The notes beneath the pieces are model-generated. The model saw only the letters and a list, made by a program, of their open reading frames with translations. It searched no databases and had not been told where the DNA came from. Shown in pieces: positions 18,873 to 28,365 of a stretch of 64,000 nt of DNA; positions within the stretch are counted from its first letter, which is position 1; the number at the start of each line of letters is the position of its first letter. The DNA comes from CBDIHP01 sp965279195 (lineage in GTDB: Bacteria; Planctomycetota; Planctomycetia; Isosphaerales; Isosphaeraceae): NCBI GenBank assembly GCA_965279195.1, contig CBDIHP010000032.1, forward strand, positions 62,001 through 126,000, in the 5' to 3' direction. The translations under genes were made by a program, and so were the position numbers.

Positions 18873-19386
18873 CGGGGCGCCTCCTCTCGTCGAGTTCCGG
18901 TATCAAGTGGTGGGGATCGTCGGGGCCCGGGCGGGACCCGTTTCGGGAAGGTGTCTTCCCATGTTACGACCGATTCCCAACCTTGTTCGCGGAATTTGCA
19001 AAGATCTGGATGTGACCCCTACCGGGATCCGACCTGCAACGCGCGCACCGGGACCGACATCCGAAGGATTTGCTCGGTTTTTCGAGTGGTTCGACAAGGC
19101 GCCGGGCGCGGGTCTCCGACCCCGCCCTTGCCCTGAAGGGTCAAACCGCAGGAGCGGGTCTCCTGACCCGTCAATCCAATGCCCCGACCGGCGGGCGGTT
19201 CTCCAAAGGTCTGGAGACCCGGTTCGGCGGCCCGGAGCAGCCAAGGCAAGGGCGGGGGTCTGGAGACCCGCGCCCTTGCCTGGGCGGCGGCCTGTGCAGC
19301 ACTGGACACGGGGTCTGGACGCCCGCGCCCTTGAGCATCGGCCGATGATCACGCATCCCTGGTTCTCGAGGTACCAGTATTCCGCG
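18873..19386. other. Upstream region of clpB with a repeat element
   Basis: 514 bases. The 220 bp next to clpB include a small AT-richer patch (18960-19010) that probably carries the clpB promoter; no CIRCE or CTGCC-N5-GGCAG palindrome was found there. The remainder is mostly the GGGTCTCC palindrome element listed at 19095-19335. Confidence 0.4.
19095..19335. repeat. Nested-palindrome intergenic repeat element, copy A (degenerate)
   Basis: An approximately 240-bp block with repeated GGGTCTCC/GGTCTGGAGACCC modules in both orientations. It begins with GGCGCCGGGCGCGGGTCTCC and ends with GGGGTCTGGACGCCCGCGCC. It resembles copies B (25562) and C (38301), but carries an extra module pair and more mismatches. 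It contains no supported gene. Confidence 0.75.
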
Positions 19387-19794
19387 TCAGAAGGGGGGGG
19401 CTTCGGGCCAGTCGGCGTAGTCGCGGGCGGTCTGGAACTGCTTCCACCAGAACGGGATGTCGCCGGTGGTGGTCTGCTCCTTGGTGACGTAGACCTCCCA
19501 CCATCCGTCGGCCGGCTTGACGAGGTTGCCGGAATCGGTTCGGGCCTTGGGCTTCTGGATGACGATTGCGCTGAGGTCGGGGAGGCCGTTCTCGATGCAG
19601 AGGGCCTGGACGGGCTTGAGGACCTTGTTCACGACCGTCCTGGGGGTCTCCTTGATGCCGACCTCTTTCACGAGGTTGCAGAGGTCGTCGTAGGAGATCC
19701 AGCCGGGGGATCTGCGCTCCTGGACGGCCAGGGAGAGGTCGCGTGCCACGCGGACCAGGATAGGGTAGACAGCCCTCGCGTTTTCAAGCGACAT
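19387..19794 (-). CDS. Small protein of unknown function, winged-helix-like
   Basis: 135 residues from an ATG with AGGA upstream. I do not recognise an exact family. The first 70 residues read as a helical domain (RAVYPILVRVARDLSLAVQE; ISYDDLCNLVKEVG; PRTVVNKVLKPVQALCIENGLPDLSAIVI). This resembles the small winged-helix domain sometimes placed in front of HNH or restriction-type nucleases, but no nuclease motif follows. The C-terminal part (WWEVYVTKEQ, IPFWWKQFQTARDYADW) is rich in aromatic residues. It stands alone between a repeat element and dnaK, 92 bp downstream of the dnaK stop on the same strand. Codon use looks like the rest of the genome. Confidence 0.7.
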   Translation of the reverse strand: MSLENARAVYPILVRVARDLSLAVQERRSPGWISYDDLCNLVKEVGIKETPRTVVNKVLKPVQALCIENGLPDLSAIVIQKPKARTDSGNLVKPADGWWEVYVTKEQTTTGDIPFWWKQFQTARDYADWPEAPPF

Positions 19795-19887
19795 CGGGAG
19801 AATCCTTCTGGGTGCGTGGCCCGGGCCGTCGAGCCGGGGCCCCCGCGCGCCGTCGGGGCACGCGGGGGGCCGATCGTCTGGGGGTGA

Positions 19888-21804
<1,917 letters not shown>

Positions 21805-22024
21805 GATGGGCCTCCTTTCAGGGGTCGCTCGCGGCGAGTCGACCAACCGTGGCATCCCGGGCGGGGCCTCGAGATGCAATGGCGGTCCTCGCGTTCGATT
21901 TCCCTATTCTAGCAAGGGTCGTGCCCGAACACGAAATGATGCCGCTAGCTTGTCGTAAGGAATTGATGTCAAATGGTTAGCGTCAAGACCCCTGTTTCGG
22001 CGACCCGGTCGCGGGTTTCGGGGA

Positions 22025-22039
22025 CTGCCAGAATGGCGA
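22025..22039. promoter_or_regulatory. Weaker copy of the CTGCC-N5-GGCAG palindrome
   Basis: CTGCCAGAATGGCGA: the left half is intact and the right half keeps GGC. It lies 43 bp, about four helical turns, from the perfect copy at 22068, upstream of dnaK. Confidence 0.4.
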
Positions 22040-22067
22040 AGGGGGAAAAGGGACGTCCGGGGGAGGG

Positions 22068-22082
22068 CTGCCGAAATGGCAG
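22068..22082. promoter_or_regulatory. Candidate heat-shock operator upstream of dnaK
   Basis: CTGCCGAAATGGCAG is a perfect 5-bp inverted repeat around GAAAT. A matching site, CTGCCGTTTTGGCAG, lies upstream of the first groEL at 32443. It is about 265 bp before the dnaK start. Confidence 0.5.
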
Positions 22083-22146
22083 GATCCAGTCGGTCCCACG
22101 TCCGATCCTGTCCTCTGCGAGGCCTGACGGAGTGGGTTTCGCTCGA

Positions 22147-22305
22147 TTTGGAGCCGGTTCGTGTGCCGCTAGCCATCCCAGTGCCGGCAGTCACCTCGAA
22201 GATTGGGGGGACATTCGGAGAATCCTAAACCCAGATGTCCCTCAATGATATGTCCGGGCCGACCGTTGCAATGGCAAAGCCAGTGGCACGCGAACCGGCT
22301 CCAAA
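22147..22305. repeat. Nested inverted repeat in the dnaK upstream region
   Basis: Outer arms of 27 bp (22147-22173 and 22279-22305) match at 24 positions; both include TTTGGAGCCGGTTCG when read inward. Between them, ATTGGGGGGACAT (22202-22214) pairs with ATGTCCCTCAAT (22235-22246) with one bulged base. The whole 159-bp unit could fold as a cruciform or a structured RNA. The mismatches between the outer arms suggest age or compensatory change. Confidence 0.7.
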
Positions 22306-22515
22306 CAGGTAGAAGGTTGATCGTTTCGATCACGGCTCACACTCCCAGGCCGGATCGATCCCCCGGCTTGACGCTCCGATCGATTTCTGCCACAAGGTGG
22401 CCGTGACTTTGCGCCGATGCGCCTCGGACGGATTCGAGGATGGTGCGGTCGCGGCGAGCGTGTGGTCGCGAGACCGGACGCGTCGCCCCTCGCCAGGGAT
22501 GGATGGAGGGCCCGG

Positions 22516-24126
22516 ATGGGCAAGGCAAGCGATTGGCAAGGGCCGGGTCACCAGGCCGAGTCCGCCAGGGTCGGCCAGCCGCCGCACCGCTGGACCCGGG
22601 TCGAGGACCACGGCGAGGTCGCCGTCGTCGCCGCCTACTCCACGGTCATCGCCGGAGGTGGGCCGGCGGGCCTGACCGCCGCCTATGAGCTGACCCGCAA
22701 CGGCCACCCCTGCGTCGCGCTCGAGGCCGACCGCAACCTCGTCGGCGGGATCTCCCGCACCGACCAGTACAAGGGCTACCGATTCGACATCGGCGGCCAC
22801 CGGTTCTTCTCCAAGAGCGACGAGGTCAACCGGCTCTGGAAGGAGATCCTCGGCGACCAGTTCATCACCCGCAGTCGCCTGAGCCGGATCTATTACAACC
22901 GCCGGTTCTTCCACTACCCGCTCAAGCCGGTCAACGCCTTCGTTCAGCTCGGGCCGATCAAGTCGCTGGCGATCCTCCTGAGCTACTTCAAGGCGCGGAT
23001 GAGGCCGATCCAGCCCGAGGCGAGCTTCGAGGACTGGGTCGTCAACCGCTTCGGCCGGATGCTCTTCGAGATCTTCTTCAAGACCTACACCGAGAAGGTC
23101 TGGGGGATGCCCACGAACCGGATCTCGGCCGACTGGGCCGCCCAGCGCATCAAGGGGCTCAGCCTCCTGGGTGCGGTGTTCAACGCCCTCGGCTCGATGA
23201 TCCCCCGCTTTCTTCGGTTCGGCTCGAAGAAGGGCGAGGTCATCAAGACGCTGATCGACCAGTTCGAGTACCCCCGCCTCGGCCCCGGCCAGATGTGGGA
23301 AGCCGCGCGCGACAAGGTCCGCGCGGGGGGCGGGGCGGTCCATCTCGACCGCCGGGTGGTCGAGGTCGAGCACGACGGGTCGTCGGTCACCGCGTTCCTC
23401 GCGAAGGACGGGCAGGGCCGCGTCACTCGCTACGAGGGCGACCACTTCGTCTCCACGCTGCCGATCCGGGACCTGATCCGGGCGATGTCCCCCGGGGCCC
23501 CGCCCGAGGTCATCCGCGCGGCCGAGTCGCTGAAATACCGCGACTTCCTCACCGTCGTCCTGATCGTCGACCGCCCCGAGACGTTCCCCGACACCTGGAT
23601 CTACATCCACGAGCCGGGCGTCCGCCTGGGCCGGGTCCAGAACTTCAAGAACTGGTCGCCGGACCTCGTCCCCGACCCGACGAAGAGCAGCCTCGGGCTC
23701 GAATATTTCTGCTTCGAAGGGGACGATCTCTGGACGAAGTCCGACCCGGAACTCGTCGCCCTCGGCACCCGCGAGATGGACGCCATCGGCCTCATCAAGG
23801 CGGGCGACGTGGTGGACGGCTGCGTCGTCCGGATGCCCAAGGCGTATCCGGTCTACGACGATATCTACCAGGAACACCTCAAGGTGATCCGCGAGTGGCT
23901 GTCGCGGTTCGGCAACCTCGAACTCGCCGGCCGCAACGGCATGCACAAGTACAACAATCAGGATCATTCGATGATGACCGCCCTGCTGGCGGCCCGGAAT
24001 ATCCTGGGCCAGGGGCGGTTCGACACCTGGAAGGTCAACACCGACGCCGAGTACCACGAGGGAGGCGTCAGCGAGTCCGACCCGTCGGGGCGGCAGGTGC
24101 CGAGGGCCCTCGCGGCGGGGGGTTGA
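22516..24126 (+). CDS. FAD-dependent oxidoreductase, amine-oxidase/UDP-galactopyranose-mutase-like
   Basis: 536 residues from the ATG at 22516, which has GGAGGG six bases upstream. Near residue 45 is the FAD-binding Rossmann motif IAGGGPAGLTAAYEL, then GGISRTDQYKGYRFDIGGHRFF. That second stretch is the hallmark of the amine-oxidase/protoporphyrinogen-oxidase/UDP-galactopyranose mutase group. The C-terminal end, GRNGMHKYNNQDHSMMTALLAARNILG, fits the FAD-closing segment of UDP-galactopyranose mutase-like proteins. The FEIFFKTYTEKVWGMP stretch is characteristic of this clade, which is often found near cell-surface sugar genes. No such genes are next to it here, so the substrate is open. It is divergent from dnaK. 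Confidence 0.85.
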   Translation: MGKASDWQGPGHQAESARVGQPPHRWTRVEDHGEVAVVAAYSTVIAGGGPAGLTAAYELTRNGHPCVALEADRNLVGGISRTDQYKGYRFDIGGHRFFSKSDEVNRLWKEILGDQFITRSRLSRIYYNRRFFHYPLKPVNAFVQLGPIKSLAILLSYFKARMRPIQPEASFEDWVVNRFGRMLFEIFFKTYTEKVWGMPTNRISADWAAQRIKGLSLLGAVFNALGSMIPRFLRFGSKKGEVIKTLIDQFEYPRLGPGQMWEAARDKVRAGGGAVHLDRRVVEVEHDGSSVTAFLAKDGQGRVTRYEGDHFVSTLPIRDLIRAMSPGAPPEVIRAAESLKYRDFLTVVLIVDRPETFPDTWIYIHEPGVRLGRVQNFKNWSPDLVPDPTKSSLGLEYFCFEGDDLWTKSDPELVALGTREMDAIGLIKAGDVVDGCVVRMPKAYPVYDDIYQEHLKVIREWLSRFGNLELAGRNGMHKYNNQDHSMMTALLAARNILGQGRFDTWKVNTDAEYHEGGVSESDPSGRQVPRALAAGG

Positions 24127-24296
24127 GCGGGCTGGACCGGGAGCTAGTTACCGCCCCCTCAAGATTGTCAAATCCTTGTTGACCATCTCCCGTCCGGGTG
24201 GCCAGAATGACCGGGCGATTCGGTCGGGGGCCGCGTCCGGTCTATGCGCCGGTCCTCCGCGATCATCGATTCTCGAGAACGGGAAGGACGTGATTG

Positions 24297-25520
24297 ATGG
24301 ACGGGTTCCAGGGGACGTGCAATGGCGGCCATTCGCGCCGACGGTTCCTCCAGACGACCGCCGCGGCCGGTGCCGCGCTGACGGCCACGAGCACGAGCCG
24401 GTCGCTGTTCGCCGCCACGCCGACCCTCTTCGATGAGGCGAAGGTCCCGACCGTCACCCTCGGCAAGACCGGGGTCAAGGTGACCAAGCTCGGCATGGGC
24501 ACGAGCTGGGCCCTCACGCCGAGCTTCGTCCAGCTCGCCCTGGCGTCGGGCGTCGGCTACATCGACACGTCCGAGTCCTACGAGAACACCGTCTCCGAGA
24601 AGGTGCTCGGCGAGGTGCTCGAGCGGACCAAGATGCGCGACAAGGTGTATCTCGTCACCAAGAACGCGGGCTTCCGCACGGCCAAGGGGGCCGCGGCGTC
24701 GAAGGTCTTCGAGGATCACCTCAACGCCTCGCTCGACCGGCTCCGCACCGACTACATCGACAGCTACTACATCCACGGGATCAACGGCGCCCAGTTGGGC
24801 ATGCTCGACGACCCCGGCGTCAAGCAGGCGTTCGCGGACCTCAAGAAGGCCGGCAAGATCAAGTTCTGCGGGCTCTCCTGCCACGACGCCAAGCTGCCGG
24901 AGATCCTGGAGAAGGTCGCCGAGGTCGGTTGGCTGGATCAGGTCATGATCAAGTACAACTTCCGCGACGTCGACCACGACAAGCTCCAGCGCGCGATCGA
25001 CAAGTGCGCCAAGGCCAACATCGGCCTCGTCGCCATGAAGACCCAGGGCGGCGCGGCGAACTTCCCCGAGAAGTTGAAGGCCCTGACCGAGAAGGGCTTC
25101 AAGAAGGAAGTCGCCGCGATCAAGACCGTCTGGCAGGACGAGCGGATGCAGGTCGTCGTCAGCGAGATGGTCAACCGCAGCGACCTCCGCGAGAACATCG
25201 CCGCGAGCCGCGACGAGCTGACCCCGAAGGAGGCCCGCCTCCTCGAAGAGCACCGGCTCAAGACGGCCAACATGTACTGCCACGGCTGCGGCCACCTCTG
25301 CGAGACGGCCGCCCGGGGCGTGCAGGTCTCGACCGTGCTCCGCTACCTCCGCTACTACGAGGCCTACGGCAAGCGTCAGGAAGCCCGCGCCCTCTACCAG
25401 GCCCTCCCGGCCCAGGCCCGCGCGATCGCCGACGCCCGGCTCGACCTCGTCGACGCCGCCTGCCCCCACGGCCTCCCCGTCGCCAGCCTGCTCCGCACGG
25501 CGGACAAGACGCTGAGCTGA
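24297..25520 (+). CDS. Tat-exported aldo/keto reductase with C-terminal cysteine motif
   Basis: 407 residues from the ATG at 24297 (an in-frame TTG precedes it); AAGGA lies about ten bases upstream. The N-terminus carries a twin-arginine signal (SRRRFLQTTAAAGAALTA), so it is exported folded. The reductase barrel shows LGKTGVKVTKLGMGTSWAL and the catalytic tetrad: Asp and Tyr in IDTSESYENT, Lys in LVTKNAG, His in YYIHGING. The C-terminus has C328-x2-C331-x3-C335 (CHGCGHLCE) and C389-P-H-G, a spacing like that of AKRs with an iron-sulfur site. This AKR subfamily is common in planctomycetes; its substrate is not known. It stands alone between the FAD oxidoreductase and a repeat element. Confidence 0.88.
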   Translation: MDGFQGTCNGGHSRRRFLQTTAAAGAALTATSTSRSLFAATPTLFDEAKVPTVTLGKTGVKVTKLGMGTSWALTPSFVQLALASGVGYIDTSESYENTVSEKVLGEVLERTKMRDKVYLVTKNAGFRTAKGAAASKVFEDHLNASLDRLRTDYIDSYYIHGINGAQLGMLDDPGVKQAFADLKKAGKIKFCGLSCHDAKLPEILEKVAEVGWLDQVMIKYNFRDVDHDKLQRAIDKCAKANIGLVAMKTQGGAANFPEKLKALTEKGFKKEVAAIKTVWQDERMQVVVSEMVNRSDLRENIAASRDELTPKEARLLEEHRLKTANMYCHGCGHLCETAARGVQVSTVLRYLRYYEAYGKRQEARALYQALPAQARAIADARLDLVDAACPHGLPVASLLRTADKTLS

Positions 25521-25561
25521 GCAGCGGACGAACTCGCTGAGACATGGAGAATGCCATGGCC

Positions 25562-25735
25562 GAAAGCGCTGGGCGCGGGTCTCCAGACCCCGCCCTCGCC
25601 TCGGCCACTTTCGACGGCAAAACCGGGTCTCCAGACCCGTATCGGCACAGGCCCGATACGGGTCTGGAGACCCGGTTTGCTTGTTCGCTTCGAGCGGGGT
25701 CAGGGCGGGGTCTGGAGACCCACGCCCAGCGCTTT
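25562..25735. repeat. Nested-palindrome intergenic repeat element, copy B
   Basis: A 174-bp element. Outer arms start GAAAGCGCTGGGCGCGGGTC and end with CACGCCCAGCGCTTT, each carrying a GGGTCTCCAGACCC-type palindrome. The inner arms (25620-25645 and 25653-25678) are perfect 26-bp inverted repeats with a 7-base loop, again centred on GGGTCTCCAGACCC. Same plan as copies A (19095) and C (38301). No gene is supported. Confidence 0.85.
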
Positions 25736-25780
25736 GAGGCCCCGCTGCGGGCGTTTTCGGGCTGAGCCGGACGCCAAGCA

Positions 25781-26002
25781 TCAGTCGTCTTCACCGTCGG
25801 TTTCGGCCCCGGACGGCGGCAGATCTTCCGGCTCCCCTTGCGGGTCGGACCGCAACGGGGTGCTGATCTTGTTATCGCCGTCGATCCAGCGGCCGAGGTC
25901 GATCAGCTTGCAGCGCTCGGAGCAGAAGGGGAAGCCTGGCTGGTCGTCGATCTTCTCGACCTCGAACCTCTTGCCGCAGGTCGGGCACTTGCCCCGGATC
26001 AT
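25781..26002 (-). CDS. yacG: DNA gyrase inhibitor YacG family zinc protein
   Basis: 73 residues from the ATG at 26002. YacG is a small zinc protein reported to bind and inhibit DNA gyrase. The zinc ligands are C6-P-T-C9-G-K and F26-C27-S-E-R-C31, followed by KLIDLGRW, all diagnostic. The C-terminal tail is acidic, as is usual. Its ATG overlaps the stop codon of the upstream gene as ATGA, so the two are likely translationally coupled. It is the last gene of the minus-strand run containing dnaJ and grpE. Confidence 0.93.
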   Translation of the reverse strand: MIRGKCPTCGKRFEVEKIDDQPGFPFCSERCKLIDLGRWIDGDNKISTPLRSDPQGEPEDLPPSGAETDGEDD

Positions 26003-26316
26003 GAGCCGCTCGACGTCGACGGGGTGGATGAGGACGAAGGCGAGGCGGCGGGCGTCGAGCCGGAGCTTGAAGTGCCGCCGCTCGAACCGGTCGAGGACGA
26101 TTGATCCTTCTTGGCCCCGGCCTTGTAGGACTCGCTGCGGTAGTCGGTCTGGTAGAAGCCGGACCCCTTGAAGAGGACGGCGGCGCCGGGGCCGATCTTG
26201 CGGCGGAGCTTCTCGGCCTGGCAGGACGGGCAAGTCGTCTGCGGGTCGGCCTTGATCGACTCGAAGGCCTCGAACTCGTGCCCGCAGGCGTCGCAGATGT
26301 AGTCGTAGGTGGGCAT
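25999..26316 (-). CDS. FmdB family zinc-ribbon protein
   Basis: 105 residues. The N-terminal 45 residues are the FmdB/CxxC_CxxC_SSSS zinc ribbon: MPTYDYICDACGHEFEAFES, with C8-x2-C11 and C29-x2-C32, then KLRRKIGPGAAVLFKGSGFYQTDYR. The C-terminal 35 residues are almost only Ser, Thr, Gly and Pro, a typical low-complexity tail. The molecular role of this family is uncertain; it was linked to formamidase regulation, but the domain is ubiquitous. It lies 38 bp downstream of grpE and overlaps yacG by four bases, so it is probably part of the chaperone transcript. Confidence 0.93.
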   Translation of the reverse strand: MPTYDYICDACGHEFEAFESIKADPQTTCPSCQAEKLRRKIGPGAAVLFKGSGFYQTDYRSESYKAGAKKDQSSSTGSSGGTSSSGSTPAASPSSSSTPSTSSGS

Positions 26317-26354
26317 GGCGAGTCTCGTCGCGGGGGCGTGATTGTCCTGGGGAA

Positions 26355-26862
26355 TCAGCTCGCGGGCTTGATCGAGACGGCGACCTTGGTCGGCCGGAGG
26401 ACCCGGTCATTGAGCTTGTAGCCCTTGCCCAGCTCGGCGACGACGGTCCCCTCGGGGTGATCGGCGTCGGGCTGCTGCATCAGGGCTTCGTGGTAGTTGG
26501 GGTCGAAGGGCTGGCCGATCGCGGAGATCGCCTCGACGCCGTTCTTCGCCAGGGCGCTGAGCATCTGCCTGTGGACCATCTCCAGGCCCGAGACGATCAC
26601 GGCGGCGCCCGGCGCTGGTGGCGGCCTGCATGGCGCGCTCGAAGTTGTCGAGCACGTCGAGCAGGTCGAGGGCGAGCGGCCGGATCATGTAGAGCCGGTC
26701 GTTCTCGGCCTGGGCCTTGGACCGCTTCTGATAGTTAGCGAACTCGGCCTGGAGGCGGAGGTACTTGTCCCGGAACTCATCACGCTCGCGGCTGAGGTCG
26801 GAGGCCTCCGGGGCGGCGTCTCCGGGCTGGTCTGCGGCGTTGTTCTGGGCGTCGGTGCTCAT
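26355..26862 (-). pseudogene. grpE: Nucleotide exchange factor GrpE, interrupted by a one-base frameshift
   Basis: The gene reads from the ATG at 26862 to the stop at 26355, but its 508 bases are one more than a whole number of codons. The first part (MSTDAQNNAADQ, coiled coil DEFRDKYLRLQAEFANYQKR, LDNFERAMQAATSAG) is in one frame. The second part (VIVSGLEMVHRQMLSALAK, GYKLNDRVLRPTKVAVS) is in another. The shift falls at about 26606-26616, in GCGCCCGGCGC on the plus strand. Removing one C there gives AATSAGAAVIVSGLEMVH, a normal GrpE. GrpE releases ADP from DnaK and its loss is usually very harmful, so a sequencing or assembly error is the likely reason; a true mutation or a programmed shift is possible. 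dnaJ lies 115 bp upstream. Confidence 0.9.
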
Positions 26863-26977
26863 GGCCTTCGATCCTGGGCGGTGACTTCGTCCGACCGCGA
26901 GAGGGTCGTGCGTCTCCGGATGGGAGCGATGCAGATGGCTCGCCGGGTGATTGCGAATCCGCCGGGCTTTGGACGAT

Positions 26978-28129
26978 TCAGCCCGGCGTGCCTTCGCCCG
27001 CCTCGGCCTCTTCGGTGAAATAGTCGCGGAGCTTCTCGAAGAACGATTTCCGGCGCGGGCTGACGTCGAGGCGCTCGATCTCGGCCAGCTCGCGGAGCAA
27101 TTCTTCCTGCCGCGCGGTGAGATGCCTTGGCGTCTCGACGACGATCTCGACCAGCTCGTCGCCGCGTCCCCGGCCGTTGAGGTCGGGCATCCCGCGGCCC
27201 TTGAGCCGGAGGATCTCGCCGGACTGCGTGCCCTTGGGCACGGCCAGCCAGTCGGGGCCATCGAGCGTGGGGACCTCGACTTTGGATCCCAGCGCGGCCT
27301 GGGCGAAGCTGATCGGGACCTGGCAGATGAGGTCGTTCTTCTCGCGCTCGAAGAAGGGGTGCGGCTTGACCTGGATCTGGATCCGGAGGTTCCCGCGGGG
27401 TGCGCCGGGGTCGCCGGCCTCGCCCTGGTTGCGGATCTGGAGCCAGCGCCCCGTCTCGACGCCGGGCGGGATGGGGATCGGGATGGTGGCCGTCGCGGGG
27501 ACCTTGCCGTTGCCCCGGCAGGTCGGGCAGGGGTCGTTGATCCGGACGCCCTCGCCGCCGCAGGCCGGGCAGGTCGAGGCGACCTGGAAGAATCCCCGCG
27601 AGGCGACGACCTGGCCCTGGCCGCCGCAATACTGGCACGTGGTCGGCTGCGTCCCCTTGCGGGCGCCCGAGCCCCGGCAGTCGGTGCAGGTCTCGTTCCG
27701 GGTGATCTCGATCTGCTTGGTCGTGCCGCGCGCGGCCTCGAGCAGATCGATTTCGAGCTTGACCAGGAGGTCCTGGCCGGGGCGAGGTCCCCGGCGTCGT
27801 TGCCCGAACAAATCGCCGAACACGCCGCCGCCGAAGATGTCGGAGAAGGCGGACATGATGTCCTCGGCGTTGCGGAAGTCATGGACTCCCGCGCCGTTCA
27901 GGCCCGCGTGGCCGTATCGGTCGTACCGGACCCGCTTCTCCTGGTCGGACAGGACCTCATAGGCCTCGGCCCCTTCCTTGAAGCGGCGTTCGGCCTCGGC
28001 GTCGCCGGGGTTGCGGTCCGGGTGATTCTTGAGGGCCAGCTGCCGATAGGCCTTCTTGATGTCGTCCTGGCTCGCGTCGCGCTTCAGGCCCAGGACTTCG
28101 TAATAATCGCGCTTCGTGGCCATCGGCAT
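26978..28129 (-). CDS. dnaJ: Chaperone protein DnaJ (Hsp40)
   Basis: 383 residues, full-length type I DnaJ, started at 28129 (MPMATKRDYYEVLGL; the second Met is also possible). DnaJ delivers substrates to DnaK and stimulates its ATPase. The J domain (about 5-70) has the HPD motif in LKNHPDRNPGD. A Gly/Phe-rich linker follows (IFGGGVFGDLFGQ). The zinc domain has four CxxCxGxG repeats (CTDCRGSG, CQYCGGQG, CPACGGEG, CPTCRGNG), all with cysteines intact. The C-terminal substrate domain includes GDLICQVPISFAQAALGSKVEVPTL-type sequence. It is upstream of grpE on the same strand, so they probably form one operon with fmdB and yacG. Confidence 0.96.
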   Translation of the reverse strand: MPMATKRDYYEVLGLKRDASQDDIKKAYRQLALKNHPDRNPGDAEAERRFKEGAEAYEVLSDQEKRVRYDRYGHAGLNGAGVHDFRNAEDIMSAFSDIFGGGVFGDLFGQRRRGPRPGQDLLVKLEIDLLEAARGTTKQIEITRNETCTDCRGSGARKGTQPTTCQYCGGQGQVVASRGFFQVASTCPACGGEGVRINDPCPTCRGNGKVPATATIPIPIPPGVETGRWLQIRNQGEAGDPGAPRGNLRIQIQVKPHPFFEREKNDLICQVPISFAQAALGSKVEVPTLDGPDWLAVPKGTQSGEILRLKGRGMPDLNGRGRGDELVEIVVETPRHLTARQEELLRELAEIERLDVSPRRKSFFEKLRDYFTEEAEAGEGTPG

Positions 28130-28320
28130 GGCGTCTCGATCGGTACGGGGTGGGGCGTTTCGCCAATCGGATCAGGATACCATACGGGAGGCGGCTTTGG
28201 AGTGAGGAAGCGGGGCGTCCGCTTTCGGAGGCAGGGGACAGACGAAGCCAAATGGGTCGGGGAGGGTGCTCGGGCGTCGGCTCGGAGCGGGTGACAAACC
28301 AAAGCGGGAGCGATGCTTTC

Positions 28321-28358
28321 GCACTCCAAGGGGGCCCGAGATCGGGCCCCCGGAGTGC
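28321..28358 (-). terminator. Strong hairpin downstream of groEL1
   Basis: GCACTCC (28321-28327) plus GGGGCCCGA (28331-28339) pairs with TCGGGCCCC (28342-28350) plus GGAGTGC (28352-28358), a long two-part stem with a two-base loop. It starts eight bases after the groEL1 stop. The minus-strand tail (GAAAGCATCG) is not T-rich, so it may stabilise the 3' end rather than terminate alone. Despite GCACTC/GAGTGC it is not a CIRCE element. Confidence 0.6.
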
Positions 28359-28365
28359 GGGACGA

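Larger units (their letters stand above)
21805..22515. other. Long divergent regulatory region, dnaK and FAD oxidoreductase
   Basis: 711 bases, unusually long for an intergenic gap in this window. It holds a weak -10 (TAGAAT, 21906-21911, minus strand) for dnaK, two palindromes (22025, 22068), and a nested inverted repeat (22147-22305). An AT-richer patch at 21930-21985 reads TTGACG and TTGACA on the minus strand, 15 bp apart, as possible -35 elements. Frames crossing the region show no protein-like composition. Confidence 0.5.

Noticed and set aside
22283..22300. Sigma-54 -24 box (TGGCACG)
   Set aside because: No GC/TTGC -12 element at the right distance, and the sequence is an arm of the inverted repeat.
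25562..25735. Small ORFs within the GGGTCTCC elements
   Set aside because: The same pseudo-peptide pattern (GRGSPDP, GLETRF) appears at all copies because the DNA is a repeat; there is no ribosome binding site or protein-like composition.
28321..28358. CIRCE-like GCACTC...GAGTGC near groEL1
   Set aside because: It lies downstream of the gene, has the wrong spacing and no TTA/TAA flanks; it is the outer part of a terminator-like hairpin.
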